64,000 bases of DNA from Sphingobacterium sp. FBM7-1 (GTDB taxonomy: Bacteria; Bacteroidota; Bacteroidia; Sphingobacteriales; Sphingobacteriaceae). Within the stretch, counting starts at the first letter, position 1, and each line of letters starts with the position of its first letter. Shown here piece by piece: positions 7,871 to 16,959 of the stretch. The notes beneath the pieces were generated by a model. That model had not been told where the DNA came from, did not search any database, and saw only the letters and a program-made list of their open reading frames with translations. The stretch lies in contig NZ_JAJEWJ010000010.1 in assembly GCF_020687765.1 (NCBI RefSeq), positions 62,001 through 126,000 on the forward strand. Reading direction: 5' to 3'. The translations under genes were made by a program, and so were the position numbers.

Positions 7871-10459
7871 TTAAAAGCCTCCCATGTTTTGTAATATACT
7901 GAATGTAAAATTCTGTTTCCATTGACTAGATTGTAAGCCCGGTATAGGATCGAATGCATGACCATAATCTATACCCAACATACCAAATATGGGAAGGAAG
8001 ATACGTGCGCCTATACCGGCAGAACGACGCATTTTCAATGGATTGACTTCGCTAAATTTATTCCAGGTATTACCCGCTTCAGCGAATGCTAACACAAATA
8101 CAGTTGCTTGTTCGTTCAACATAACTGGGTGACGAAGTTCTAACTGATATTTCGCATAGATAGGGCTACCGGAATTGATCGCTCTATTGATGCCATTATT
8201 CTGTGATCCAGTGGATTCCGGAATAATGGTCCCGTTAGCGTAACCACGCATTGCAATAATCTCGGAACCTTGCAAAAAGTCAAATCCCATCATACCATCA
8301 CCTCCTAATTTAAACCGCTCAAACGTAGAAGTTTCGGTTCTATTCGTGTAGTTGCCGAGATAACCAAATTGTGCTTGGCTTTTCAGAACTAGTTTTCCGG
8401 CAATTCGGGTATACCACTGACTGTCAAATTTCCATTTATGGTATTCTGTCCATTTGTATTTGACTTGACTGGACGCATTCTGATAATCTATATTATTCCA
8501 TGCAGAATATGGAGGCGTTAATTGTACGGAAAATTTGAAATGTGATCCGGAGGTAGGATAGATAGGCGCGTCTACTGAATTACGGCTAATTTCTTGCGTA
8601 ATGTTCATGTTATAGGCGGTGCCGTTGTCGAACAGGAAGTAGCCACCGTAGTTTTGCAGCTTATAACGTTGGAAGGAGAGTGACGTATTAACTTGAAAAT
8701 AGTTATCCGGCCACTGTAAGCGTTTACCTAAAGTAGCAGTCACCCCTGTCATCCAAATACGGCTGAGTTGATCATCAGCGACCATTTGACGGCCAGTGAA
8801 ATAATCAAATCCACCATAGGACGAGTTCGAAGTATAGGCACTCAAACCAAAATAAATAGGTTTTTTACCTCCCAGCCAAGGCTCGGAGAAGGAGAAGCTG
8901 TAAGACTGATAGCGCTTACCGGATGTTTGCCCGCGAATACTCAGCTTTTGTCCATCACCGCGAGGAAGTGGTTTCCATGCATCTTTCCTGAAAAGGTTAC
9001 TTGTGGAAAAGTTATTGAAAGTTAACCCTAACGTCCCGATAACCTGTCCCGCTCCGTATCCACCGGATAATTCCACTTGGTCAGATGGTTTTTCCGCAAC
9101 ATTAAATACGAGATCCGTTGTTCCCTCTTCGTAATTCATGGAAGATTGCGGAATGTCCGGTTGAATTTTTTGTTCATCAAACATCCCCAGTTGGGAGATC
9201 TCACGTATACTACGCATGATAAGTTCGCGCGAATATTTTTGTCCCGGCTTAGAATAGATTGAACGTAATACGACGCGGTCATTGGTAACGTCGTTTCCTT
9301 TAACAATAACATTATTAATGGTGAACTGTTTTCCTTCACTTATCACGATTTCTACGTCTACCGTATCGTTGTAGATACGTTTGATAATGGGTTGCACACC
9401 AAAAGTAAGATATCCGTCGTTTTGATACAATGCACTTATATCGTCGCTATTGCGGGTAGGCCCTTGAAGCTTCGTGGTTAATTTTTCTTCGCTATATACA
9501 TCTCCTTTTTCGATACCTAGCAATAGATTTAAAATAGAGTCGGTGTATTTCGAGTTTCCGGACCATTGGATATCGCCCATATAATATTGAGGCCCTTCAT
9601 GAAGGTCAATGTGTATATCGATCTCGTTATTGTCATAACGCGATATGCTATCCTTAAGAATCTGTGCATCCCGATATCCTTTATCCTGCATTTTAGCAAT
9701 CAGGTTTTCTTTGGCTTCTTTGTATTTGTCATCTTTGAATTTACCGGGCCCGAAAATGCGATACCATCGACGTGGTTTCACGCCTTTTAAATACTTGCTT
9801 AATTGGCGATCAGAAAAGGCTTCATTTCCGTCGAAATATACGCGATGCACTTTTATTTTCTTATTTTTGGTTACATCTACAACGACGATTTCATTATTTG
9901 CTTCGGCACTATCCTTTTTAGTAGAGATATCTATTTCTGGATAAAGAAAAGACTTTTCCCGGAGAAATTTTTCGATTGTAGCGCGGGTAGTTTTCAAGAG
10001 GTTTTCATTAACGATCCTGCCGGAACTGGTGTTCAGACGCTTTTGTACTTCTTCTTTTTCCCCCTTCTTCAGCCCTTCGATTTCAATGCGTGTAAGGCGC
10101 GGCCGCTCCCGGACACGTATCTCTAGATAAACGTTTTCTCCTTGAAATCTTTCCGCATATAACTGTACGTCGTCAAATAAATTTTGCGCCATTAAGGTCT
10201 TGATAACATTGGCCGTTTCTTCACTCGGGATTTCTATATATTGACCGACCACAAGTTTCGAAATGGTGATTAGAACATCGTTATCCAGATACTCAGTCCC
10301 CGAAACCCGTACTCCACCGATAACGTAATTTTTAGGGTCTAAATAACTGATTTCATCAGGGTCGTTTAGGTTAATGGGGTTGTTTCCTTGGATTTGAGCA
10401 AATAACGGTTGCCCTCCGAAAACTAGTGTAAATGTTATTAGATATAGTAAGCGCTTCAT
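7871..10459 (-). CDS. bamA: Outer-membrane protein assembly factor BamA
   Basis: An 862-residue Omp85 protein. A signal peptide (1-21, cleavage LFA|Q) precedes a run of POTRA domains (about 40-440: GGVRVSGTEYLDNDV, IEIEGLKKGEKEEVQKRL, HRVYFDGNEAFSDRQL, GDIQWSGNSKYTD, NNVIVKGNDVTNDRV) and a 16-strand-type barrel. The barrel carries the Omp85 loop-6 motif as MRGY in IIAMRGYANG. The protein ends in aromatic Phe (NMGGF). It inserts barrel proteins into the outer membrane. It lies between uppS and the two skp genes. At 862 residues it is slightly longer than the E. coli protein (about 810). Confidence 0.96.
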   Translation of the reverse strand: MKRLLYLITFTLVFGGQPLFAQIQGNNPINLNDPDEISYLDPKNYVIGGVRVSGTEYLDNDVLITISKLVVGQYIEIPSEETANVIKTLMAQNLFDDVQLYAERFQGENVYLEIRVRERPRLTRIEIEGLKKGEKEEVQKRLNTSSGRIVNENLLKTTRATIEKFLREKSFLYPEIDISTKKDSAEANNEIVVVDVTKNKKIKVHRVYFDGNEAFSDRQLSKYLKGVKPRRWYRIFGPGKFKDDKYKEAKENLIAKMQDKGYRDAQILKDSISRYDNNEIDIHIDLHEGPQYYMGDIQWSGNSKYTDSILNLLLGIEKGDVYSEEKLTTKLQGPTRNSDDISALYQNDGYLTFGVQPIIKRIYNDTVDVEIVISEGKQFTINNVIVKGNDVTNDRVVLRSIYSKPGQKYSRELIMRSIREISQLGMFDEQKIQPDIPQSSMNYEEGTTDLVFNVAEKPSDQVELSGGYGAGQVIGTLGLTFNNFSTSNLFRKDAWKPLPRGDGQKLSIRGQTSGKRYQSYSFSFSEPWLGGKKPIYFGLSAYTSNSSYGGFDYFTGRQMVADDQLSRIWMTGVTATLGKRLQWPDNYFQVNTSLSFQRYKLQNYGGYFLFDNGTAYNMNITQEISRNSVDAPIYPTSGSHFKFSVQLTPPYSAWNNIDYQNASSQVKYKWTEYHKWKFDSQWYTRIAGKLVLKSQAQFGYLGNYTNRTETSTFERFKLGGDGMMGFDFLQGSEIIAMRGYANGTIIPESTGSQNNGINRAINSGSPIYAKYQLELRHPVMLNEQATVFVLAFAEAGNTWNKFSEVNPLKMRRSAGIGARIFLPIFGMLGIDYGHAFDPIPGLQSSQWKQNFTFSILQNMGGF

Positions 10460-10583
10460 TTATTCTATTTTCTCGGTGCTAAAGTACACCAATCTCGTGT
10501 TAATTTTTGTTAAAAGAAATAATTAATAACCAGCCTTTTAATTAGGCTTAAAAATGATGGTGCAAAGGTAGTAAATTATAATA

Positions 10584-11321
10584 TTATAGCTGTTCGCTTG
10601 TTTTACCATATCTCCGCTCTCTTTGTTGATAGTTGTAGATAGCTTCAAAGAGATCGTCTCGTTTAAATTCTGGCCACATTTTTTTCAAAAAACAAAATTC
10701 GGTATAGGCCATTTGATAAAGAAGATAGTTGCTAATTCGCTGTTCACCGCTGGTTCTGATCATGAGATCCGGATCTGGCATTCCGGCAGTATACAGACTA
10801 TTTCCGAATAGGTTTTCGTCGATATCGTCTATGTTCAGTTTTCCGGCAATAACTTGTTTTGCGATAGATTTTGTCGCATCGATAATTTCCCGGCGAGAAC
10901 CATAACTTAATGCCAAAGTAAGGATACATTTGTTGTTGTTCTTTGTAAGCGCGATGGTGTCTTTTAATTTTGTTTTGCAGTTTTCGGGCAAATCTGCAAT
11001 ATTACCTATCGCATTTAAGCGGATGTCATTTTCTAAAAAAGTCTTGGTTTCTTTTGTTAGTGTGTCCACTAAGAGCTCCATCAACGCATTCACTTCGAAC
11101 TTCGGTCTGTTCCAATTTTCAGATGAAAAAGCGTAAAGCGTTAAATACGGCACTCCGATTTCTATACATCCTTCCAATGCCTCCCGAACGGCAGTCACAC
11201 CATTCTGGTGACCGAAGATACGTAACTTTCCGAAGCCTTTTGCCCACCTTCCGTTGCCATCCATAATAATTGCTACGTGTTGTGGCAACGCTTTCGGATT
11301 AATCTTTTGTTTGAAATTCAT
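10584..11321 (-). CDS. uppS: Isoprenyl transferase (undecaprenyl diphosphate synthase)
   Basis: A 245-residue cis-prenyltransferase. The N-terminal motif HVAIIMDGNGRWAK holds the catalytic Asp21; SSENWNRP and the C-terminal RTSGEQRISNYLLYQ, then FCFLKKMWPEF, are the other signature blocks. It condenses isopentenyl diphosphate units onto farnesyl diphosphate to give the C55 carrier used for peptidoglycan and other surface polymers. It is cytoplasmic and membrane-associated. The length is usual. It lies upstream of bamA in the conserved Bacteroidota envelope operon, with a 124-base gap before bamA. Confidence 0.96.
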   Translation of the reverse strand: MNFKQKINPKALPQHVAIIMDGNGRWAKGFGKLRIFGHQNGVTAVREALEGCIEIGVPYLTLYAFSSENWNRPKFEVNALMELLVDTLTKETKTFLENDIRLNAIGNIADLPENCKTKLKDTIALTKNNNKCILTLALSYGSRREIIDATKSIAKQVIAGKLNIDDIDENLFGNSLYTAGMPDPDLMIRTSGEQRISNYLLYQMAYTEFCFLKKMWPEFKRDDLFEAIYNYQQRERRYGKTSEQL

Positions 11322-11411
11322 TTTTTTAATCAGGTTTCCCTATACGATTTACGGTGTAAATATAGACGTTTTGACGCAATATGAAGGTATTAAATTGTGT
11401 TAAATATAGAG

Positions 11412-12323
11412 CTAGTAATTCCTAACGTCCAACCCCCATAGTAGTTTCTCGCGTAAAGTTCCGAAAAAACTGTCGGATGCCAAACGGATAAGGTTTACGG
11501 AAAAAGGTGCTCTTTTTATATGTAGTTTAGTTGCTGTGGTTAAGGTCTCATTCTTTGAATCGCAGCTTAGGATGTATTTTTCTGTTCGGCTTTCTATCTC
11601 CAATTCTAGTTCACTATCTGCTGAGAAGATGAGCGGCCGCACATTTAAGTTATGAGGAGAGACGGGTGTGATGACAAAATTTCCGCTTCCTGGCATAATA
11701 ATAGGACCGCCGCAACTTAAGGAGTATGCTGTGGAGCCTGTAGGGGTGGCGATGATCACCCCGTCTGCCCAATACGAATTTAAAATCTCTCCGTTCAGCT
11801 TCACATTGATCGTTATCATAGAGGAACTATCATGACGAAAAACAGTTATGTCGTTTAATGCAAAATTAGCGTCTTTAAAAATATTTTGTTGGTCGCTGCT
11901 CACCTCTAGCAAATCCCGAGCTTGTAAAGTATAGCGCTCGGCAAAGATATCATCAAGCGCCTGAATGATTTTTGTTTTGTGTATAGAGGCCAGAAAGCCA
12001 AGACGACCGAAGTTTACGCCTGCAATTGGAATACCCGAATCTCTAACCTGTGACACGGCTGAAAGCATCGTGCCGTCACCACCTAAGCTCAGTAAAAATA
12101 AGATGTTCTGGGGAAGGTCTTGGTGGTTGTAGTAGCGATGTAATGTATTAGGACATTCTAATTGCCCGTTCAGAAAATCATAAAAATCAGAATATATATA
12201 AACAGTGATGTTTTTTTCGTTTAAATAAGCAAATAATTGCTTAACATAAGGAACGACCGATGAGTTGAAAGCCCTGCCGTATATAGCGATGGATTTTTGT
12301 TGCATAGAAAGCGGTTTTGTCAA
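11412..12323 (-). CDS. nadK: NAD kinase
   Basis: A 303-residue ATP-NAD kinase. It has the P-loop-like GGDGT motif at 81-85 (LSLGGDGTMLSAV), the NAD-binding DGVIIATPTGSTAYSLSCGGP block, and the C-terminal beta-sandwich with NVRPLIFSADSELE. It phosphorylates NAD to NADP in the cytoplasm. It lies 36 bases after the CBS-domain gene and 90 bases before uppS, in the same operon direction. A start at MQQKS (12305) would remove six residues and is also plausible. Confidence 0.96.
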   Translation of the reverse strand: MTKPLSMQQKSIAIYGRAFNSSVVPYVKQLFAYLNEKNITVYIYSDFYDFLNGQLECPNTLHRYYNHQDLPQNILFLLSLGGDGTMLSAVSQVRDSGIPIAGVNFGRLGFLASIHKTKIIQALDDIFAERYTLQARDLLEVSSDQQNIFKDANFALNDITVFRHDSSSMITINVKLNGEILNSYWADGVIIATPTGSTAYSLSCGGPIIMPGSGNFVITPVSPHNLNVRPLIFSADSELELEIESRTEKYILSCDSKNETLTTATKLHIKRAPFSVNLIRLASDSFFGTLREKLLWGLDVRNY

Positions 12324-12358
12324 AAACTAACGCAAATATGCTAAAATTACAGAGAGTT

Positions 12359-13021
12359 TTATAAATTTAGGTAATTCATCAAAATGTCATAGCGTTCTTT
12401 AATATCAGAATCTTGGCTACCGTCGTTGAAAGTGGCTTTAACCACATAATCGAAACGCCAAAGGGAGGCGATCAGAGTTGAAACGTTTTGTTTGTCGACT
12501 TTAATAGTTATTTCCATTTTTGTGGTATCGGGAATGTCACGGACTGCAGTATGAAGTATCCGCACGTTTTCCGACTCAAAGATATGGGCGATTTGTGAAA
12601 ACGATATGTCATTCTTGCCTAATTCGAGGACAATAATGGCACCAGGATTTTTGTTGCCCATTGTTTCGTTAATGGCAGATAATAGGTCGACTGGTCTTAC
12701 GACACCTACATAGTTGTTATCCTTATCCAGGATCGGAAGAATCTCCAAATGATGGGCATCCATATACTGAAGTGCGTCGTAAACGTGCTGATATTCGTAT
12801 AAATACAGAAATCGAAGTGATATTAATAGGCTATGGATGGAATGCGTTTCATCATGTGCTGAGAGTAAATCGTCTTCTGTAATAATCCCAAGGAAATTTT
12901 GTTCGTCAACTATCGATAGCTGCGGAGTGTGGAGTTCGTTCATCTTGTCTAATGCCAACCCAATACTGTCGCCGGACTGTATGTCAAAATAGTTCTTTGT
13001 TAGAATTTCACCTATATACAT
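12359..13021 (-). CDS. CBS-domain protein
   Basis: A 220-residue cytoplasmic protein with two CBS domains (about 1-60 and 65-130; LSIVDEQNFLGIITEDDLL and LPILDKDNNYVGVVRPVDLL), followed by an ACT-like regulatory fold. CBS pairs bind adenine nucleotides. The start at 13021 (MYIGEILTKNYF) is preferred over 13045 because homologous proteins begin with this helix. It is the first gene of the operon that runs through nadK, uppS, bamA and the skp genes, a position conserved in Bacteroidota. The molecular function is not established; an energy-sensing role is inferred. Confidence 0.85.
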   Translation of the reverse strand: MYIGEILTKNYFDIQSGDSIGLALDKMNELHTPQLSIVDEQNFLGIITEDDLLSAHDETHSIHSLLISLRFLYLYEYQHVYDALQYMDAHHLEILPILDKDNNYVGVVRPVDLLSAINETMGNKNPGAIIVLELGKNDISFSQIAHIFESENVRILHTAVRDIPDTTKMEITIKVDKQNVSTLIASLWRFDYVVKATFNDGSQDSDIKERYDILMNYLNL

Positions 13022-13154
13022 GATGAACGTTTTAAAATTAAACAAAACAAACCTAAAAGCGTTTTTATAACCTGTTTAATTATATGCTAATTTAGTAATA
13101 TTGCTGTTAATAGGTGTACAATTCATGTAAATAACTTTTTACATCAATAAGATT

Positions 13155-13162
13155 TAATTTTG
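13155..13162 (+). promoter_or_regulatory. -7 element of the acyltransferase promoter
   Basis: TAATTTTG matches the Bacteroidota -7 consensus TAnnTTTG. It lies 55 bases before the chosen ATG at 13217 and overlaps an alternative TTG start at 13160, which argues against that start. No good -33 TTG was found. Confidence 0.45.
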
Positions 13163-13216
13163 TTATTTTTACGCCAAGAAAGTAAACGTGCAGTTCCGCG
13201 ATTTGTTAGAAAGAAA

Positions 13217-14050
13217 ATGGCCAAAGAAGAAGAGCAAGTAAAGTTTATTCAAGTTCGTGAAGTAATTCGAAAGAAGAGTCCAAAATTGGCCAAATGGATG
13301 CCCAATCCGCTAATTAGCTATCTAGAACGTCTTATTCATGAAGACGAAATTAATGATATTATGACCCGGTTCCGGGATTTATACGGTTTAGATTTCGTGG
13401 ACGCGCTAATAGCGGATCTCGGTGTAAATGTCGTGCTAGAAGGTGCTGAAAATATTCCGGTGGAAGATAGCGTAATATTTGCTTCGAATCATCCGCTCGG
13501 CGGATTGGACGGTATTGCGATCATGCAGGCTATAGGTCGTTACCGGCGTGATGTGAAATTTTTGGTGAATGACATTTTAATGAATATCCGCAACTTAGAG
13601 CCTCTTTTTGTTCCTGTAAATAAAGTGGGCGGGCAGGCGAAGAGTGGAATTATGGCGATTGATCAGGCGTACGCTTCTGATAACGCCTTGTTAGTATTTC
13701 CCGCGGGCTTAGTTTCACGCAAAATAAGTGGAGAAATTACAGACTTAGAATGGAAGAAGAGCTTTATAACGAAGTCGAAAAAGTATAAAAAAGATGTTGT
13801 ACCCGTTTATATTGAGGGTAGAAATTCTGATTTTTTCTATAATTTAGCTAGACTGAGGCAAAAATTAAAAATAAAAGTAAATATAGAGATGTTATATTTG
13901 CCGGATGAGATGTTTTTACAACGAAACCATACGGTAACTATTCGTGTAGGACAGCGAATTTCTTATGAGGATTTCGATCGATCGAAAAGTGAGCGCGAAT
14001 GGGCACGCCAGGTACGGGAAGTTGTATACAGAATGGGAGACAAAAAATAA
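13217..14050 (+). CDS. Lysophospholipid acyltransferase-like O-acyltransferase (GlsA-like)
   Basis: A 277-residue PlsC-superfamily protein. The acyltransferase block is NHPLGGLDG at 91-99 (His92 and Asp98, an H-x5-D variant of the usual H-x4-D), followed by VFPAGLVSRK as the second block. The start at 13217 follows GAAAGAAA and lies downstream of a -7 element. The stop is three bases before a GNAT-like N-acyltransferase gene, so the two are surely co-transcribed. In Bacteroides thetaiotaomicron a comparable pair (glsB/glsA) makes glycine lipids; in other bacteria OlsB/OlsA make ornithine lipids. By analogy this enzyme adds the second, ester-linked fatty acid to an N-acyl amino acid at the inner membrane (inference). 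Confidence 0.8.
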   Translation: MAKEEEQVKFIQVREVIRKKSPKLAKWMPNPLISYLERLIHEDEINDIMTRFRDLYGLDFVDALIADLGVNVVLEGAENIPVEDSVIFASNHPLGGLDGIAIMQAIGRYRRDVKFLVNDILMNIRNLEPLFVPVNKVGGQAKSGIMAIDQAYASDNALLVFPAGLVSRKISGEITDLEWKKSFITKSKKYKKDVVPVYIEGRNSDFFYNLARLRQKLKIKVNIEMLYLPDEMFLQRNHTVTIRVGQRISYEDFDRSKSEREWARQVREVVYRMGDKK

Positions 14051-14053
14051 TAT

Positions 14054-15013
14054 ATGCAGGAGATTATACCACCGGTAGATAGAGCGCTGATAAAAGCGGA
14101 ACTGACTGAAGATGCTTTTGTGCGCTATACAAATAATGGAAATAATGAGGTTTATTTGATTAATCATCATACTGCTCCCCATATTATGCGCGAGATCGGG
14201 CGTTTACGGGAGGTTACGTTTCGCGGAGCAGGGGGAGGGACAGGTCTGCCGTTGGATATTGACGAGAATGATACTTGTGAACACAATTATGACCAACTTA
14301 TCGCATGGAATCCTGAGGAGGAGGAAATCATTGCTGGATATCGGGTGATTAAATGTCTAGATGCGTTGGATAACGAGGGGAATCTTCATCTCTCCACGGC
14401 CCATTATTTCCATTTTTCTGACAAATTTAAAAAGGAGTTTTTACCGTACACATTGGAGCTGGGACGTTCCTGGGTACAACCCCGTTTTCAACCTTCGATA
14501 GACAATAGAAAAGGGCTATTTTCCTTAGATAATCTATGGGACGGACTAGGCGCATTGGTAGTTATAAATTCTGACGTCAAATATCTGTTCGGTAAAGTGA
14601 CCATGTATCCACATTATAATGAGACAGCCCGTGATCTATTGATTTATTTTATGGAACATTATTTTCCTGATAACGATCAATTAGTAGTCCCTTTCGAGCA
14701 TCTTAACTTAAAATATAAAACGGATATTACACCATATCAGGGTATGTTCGATAATCTGCCTTACAAAGAGGGATATAAATTGCTTAATACGAAAGTTCGC
14801 GAATTGGGGGAAAATATTCCGCCATTGATTAATACTTATATGAATTTATCGCCCACCATGCGTATGTTTGGAACAGCATTAAACGATGAATTCGGAGAGG
14901 TCGAAGAAACGGGAATAATGATTACATTAGCGGATGTTTATCCGGCTAAAAAAGAGCGTCATATGAGCACCTACGACAGAGATAAGAATCATAAAACAGA
15001 ACGGAACGGATGA
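14054..15013 (+). CDS. GNAT-fold N-acyltransferase of the hemolysin/OlsB family (GlsB-like)
   Basis: A 319-residue protein. Residues about 35-180 match the acyl-transferring family often labelled hemolysin: MREIGRLREVTFRGAGGGTG, DQLIAWNPEEEEIIAGYRVI and LELGRSWVQPRFQP. It would transfer a 3-hydroxy fatty acid from acyl carrier protein onto the amino group of an amino acid, the first step of glycine- or ornithine-lipid synthesis. It starts three bases after its O-acyltransferase partner. The two activities are separate here, whereas some Bacteroidota fuse them as OlsF. The amino acid used cannot be read from the sequence. Confidence 0.8.
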   Translation: MQEIIPPVDRALIKAELTEDAFVRYTNNGNNEVYLINHHTAPHIMREIGRLREVTFRGAGGGTGLPLDIDENDTCEHNYDQLIAWNPEEEEIIAGYRVIKCLDALDNEGNLHLSTAHYFHFSDKFKKEFLPYTLELGRSWVQPRFQPSIDNRKGLFSLDNLWDGLGALVVINSDVKYLFGKVTMYPHYNETARDLLIYFMEHYFPDNDQLVVPFEHLNLKYKTDITPYQGMFDNLPYKEGYKLLNTKVRELGENIPPLINTYMNLSPTMRMFGTALNDEFGEVEETGIMITLADVYPAKKERHMSTYDRDKNHKTERNG

Positions 15014-15058
15014 TGAAAGGAACTGATCGTGCCTGCACCATGCTAAAGAAGTTTATAT

Positions 15059-15125
15059 AAAAAAATTCTGAAGCGGGGAGCTCCAGAATTTTAACTAACC
15101 AATTATTAACCTAAATTATGAATAC
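15059..15125. ncRNA. Structured RNA element, copy A (conserved GGGGA hairpin plus tail)
   Basis: The outer stem 15062-15070 / 15084-15092 (AAAATTCTG / CAGAATTTT), a one-by-one mismatch (A71, C83), the inner stem AGC/GCT and the loop GGGGA are followed by CTAACCAATTATTAACCTAA and ATTATGAA. A second copy at 16410-16485 keeps the loop and tail but changes both stems in a compensatory way. Read on the plus strand it resembles a leader ending at an ATG (micro-ORF MNTV). Read on the minus strand it is a hairpin with a UCCCC loop followed by a T tract, so it could also terminate the 15178-16299 gene. Confidence 0.55.
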
Positions 15126-15177
15126 TGTGTAGTAGATAATGTTTGTGCCAAAAATGAAGTCTGGGGGGGGATCAATT

Positions 15178-16299
15178 TTAATAGCGATTAATTGTGAAAA
15201 TTCCAGTTTCTGACGGCATTTCGCTTTCATCTAGGACAATTACACTTCCACCATATCCAAAAACCAAACACGCCAGTTCATTGATGACATCCGTATGCTG
15301 TCCGTTTTTTTGTACTATTTTACGTTCATCTATATCGATATGTCCGTCAATGGATTTACCGTTTTCGATACAAAGTACCTCTACTTTCCCATCTATCACA
15401 TCTCGTATCACATCGCCTATGTCTAAGCTGCTTAAATTTTCAGGTATCGCGAGTTGATAACGTTCCAGAAGTTCTTTTTTTCGTTTTTCAAGAAGGGTGT
15501 TAAATATCTCTTGTACTTTTTCTAGCAAAGAGGCTTTGTTTAGGGATTGTGGATTAATATGTAAGTGAATAGGTGAAAAATTAGTGTGTTTACTTATACG
15601 CATAAAATGGCTATGGTGCTCGGGCAAAGCTGCTAATACCAAAGGTACATCGTGGGGAATAGGGTAATGCTCCAAAATAGCTTGATCGATTTTTCTGAAA
15701 AATCGATCCATATCAATATCTTCTTCTTGGCTTTTTTCCATATATCCGTGCAATCCGGCACCTTGGACAACCGATGCATGCAGATGGTTGTCTGTCAACT
15801 CACCGCCCAAGGCTTCCTTCATGGTGGTGGGTACATTGTTTTTTATGTCTATCTCTTGAAGTCGGTATTTGTCACCATGATAAAGCTGTACGTCATCTAG
15901 CGCTAGTGCCAAAAGATAGTATTGCTGGTTTTCGTGATATAGCTTGAAGAGCGGTTTAACACAGAAAGAATCGGCCACACAGGTTATCTCCTGGACTTTT
16001 TCTGGTAGACGTATGATCTGCGTGCTGTCCGGAGATACAAAAATCGCCAGGCCTTCATCATTATGATCCCAAAATGTTTTATCGCTAATAAGCTTTTCCA
16101 ATGGTTGGATAAGCTTCGCATGCTTCTGAAGGTCGTTATCCTGTATATACTGTAATGCCTGTTTATATAGGTTTTTAAAAGTGATCGGATCTGTCGCATT
16201 GGCTGGGTGTACCCTGTGGGTGGGCATGTAAATAGAGATACAGGGTGTGTCTTGGACGTCCACCAATTCTTTCAGTAATTTCAAATCGATTGTCTGCAT
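15178..16299 (-). CDS. baeRF-family protein (archaeo-eukaryotic release-factor-like)
   Basis: A 373-residue cytoplasmic protein. The N-terminus has CISIYMPTHRVHP, the usual opening of the bacterial eRF1-like families, followed by an RNase-H-like domain and a C-terminal L7Ae-like half (VLCIENGKSIDGHIDID, then INELACLVFGYGGSVIVLDESEMP). These proteins are thought to act on stalled or hibernating ribosomes, but none in this group has a settled role. The start at 16299 is chosen because MQTIDLKLL is the conserved beginning; 16323 would add eight residues. It stands alone on the minus strand, with one copy of the GGGGA hairpin element on each side. Confidence 0.75.
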   Translation of the reverse strand: MQTIDLKLLKELVDVQDTPCISIYMPTHRVHPANATDPITFKNLYKQALQYIQDNDLQKHAKLIQPLEKLISDKTFWDHNDEGLAIFVSPDSTQIIRLPEKVQEITCVADSFCVKPLFKLYHENQQYYLLALALDDVQLYHGDKYRLQEIDIKNNVPTTMKEALGGELTDNHLHASVVQGAGLHGYMEKSQEEDIDMDRFFRKIDQAILEHYPIPHDVPLVLAALPEHHSHFMRISKHTNFSPIHLHINPQSLNKASLLEKVQEIFNTLLEKRKKELLERYQLAIPENLSSLDIGDVIRDVIDGKVEVLCIENGKSIDGHIDIDERKIVQKNGQHTDVINELACLVFGYGGSVIVLDESEMPSETGIFTINRY

Positions 16300-16409
16300 A
16301 ATAGCTGTTTTTAGTGAATGCATTAATGTTTGTTTAATATTCGCGTAGCCTATATATAGAACAGTGCGAACAAAGAGATGTTTAGAAAAATTTAGGATAG
16401 ATCGGAAAT

Positions 16410-16485
16410 AAAAAATACCGGAGTGGGGAACTACGGTATTTAAACTAACTAACTAACCAATTACTTAAACCTAAATTATGAAGTA
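16410..16485. ncRNA. Structured RNA element, copy B (conserved GGGGA hairpin plus tail)
   Basis: The outer stem 16413-16420 / 16434-16441 (AAATACCG / CGGTATTT), the mismatch G21/A33, the inner stem AGT/ACT and the loop GGGGA are followed by CTAACTAACTAACCAATTAC, TTAAACCTAA and ATTATGAA. Compared with copy A, three inner or outer base pairs changed on both sides while loop and tail stayed. It has an eight-base CTAACTAA expansion in the tail. It is upstream of the baeRF-like gene, so on the minus strand it cannot be that gene's terminator. Confidence 0.55.
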
Positions 16486-16716
16486 CGGATATAACGGTTT
16501 ATCCTGATCATTATTATACATTAATCGTTTCGTTAACAATTTTTAACGAATAATAGGTGGTAGATAACTTTTTACAGTATCAGGTGCGAAATACCCGAAT
16601 TCGAACTGCGGAAGATGTATAAATACCTAATTTGATTTCAGTGACAACTATAAAAGTGTCGTGTTGTTCATTTATTGATTTAGAAATTGGTCTAAAATCA
16701 AAATAAATATACAGCT
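16486..16716. other. Intergenic stretch before the small lipoprotein gene
   Basis: No gene seen. It contains a small hairpin TTCGTTA-N8-TAACGAA near 16527-16548. No clear -7 consensus was found for the lipoprotein gene. Confidence 0.4.
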
Positions 16717-16917
16717 ATGAAAGGATTCATGTTTTTTGCAGTACTAGGATTACTAGCTACGGGATGTGGTGGTAACCAAAACGAGAACACAGACACGATG
16801 AATGACAGACACACTCAGGATGAACCGGGATATCGAAGCGGTACCATACCCGCGGATACTGCACTTGTGGACACAACGGACTCCGTTCTCCCACCTACTC
16901 CAATAACGACCCCTTAA
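16717..16917 (+). CDS. Small predicted lipoprotein, function unknown
   Basis: A 66-residue protein with a short lipoprotein signal ending in LLATGC (Cys17), then a low-complexity hydrophilic tail rich in Asn, Asp, Thr and Pro (DTTDSVLPPTPITTP at the end). No domain was recognised. It lies 42 bases upstream of the LigD-phosphoesterase gene in the same direction, so they may share a transcript. The composition and size fit the many small envelope lipoproteins of Bacteroidota; no function can be proposed. Confidence 0.65.
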   Translation: MKGFMFFAVLGLLATGCGGNQNENTDTMNDRHTQDEPGYRSGTIPADTALVDTTDSVLPPTPITTP

Positions 16918-16959
16918 AAATATACAAGAATTTAGAATCAGTTGTTTTCTTAAATAGTT

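Noticed and set aside
13160..13216. TTG start for the acyltransferase, adding 19 residues
   Set aside because: It overlaps the predicted -7 box at 13155-13162; the ATG at 13217 has a better context.
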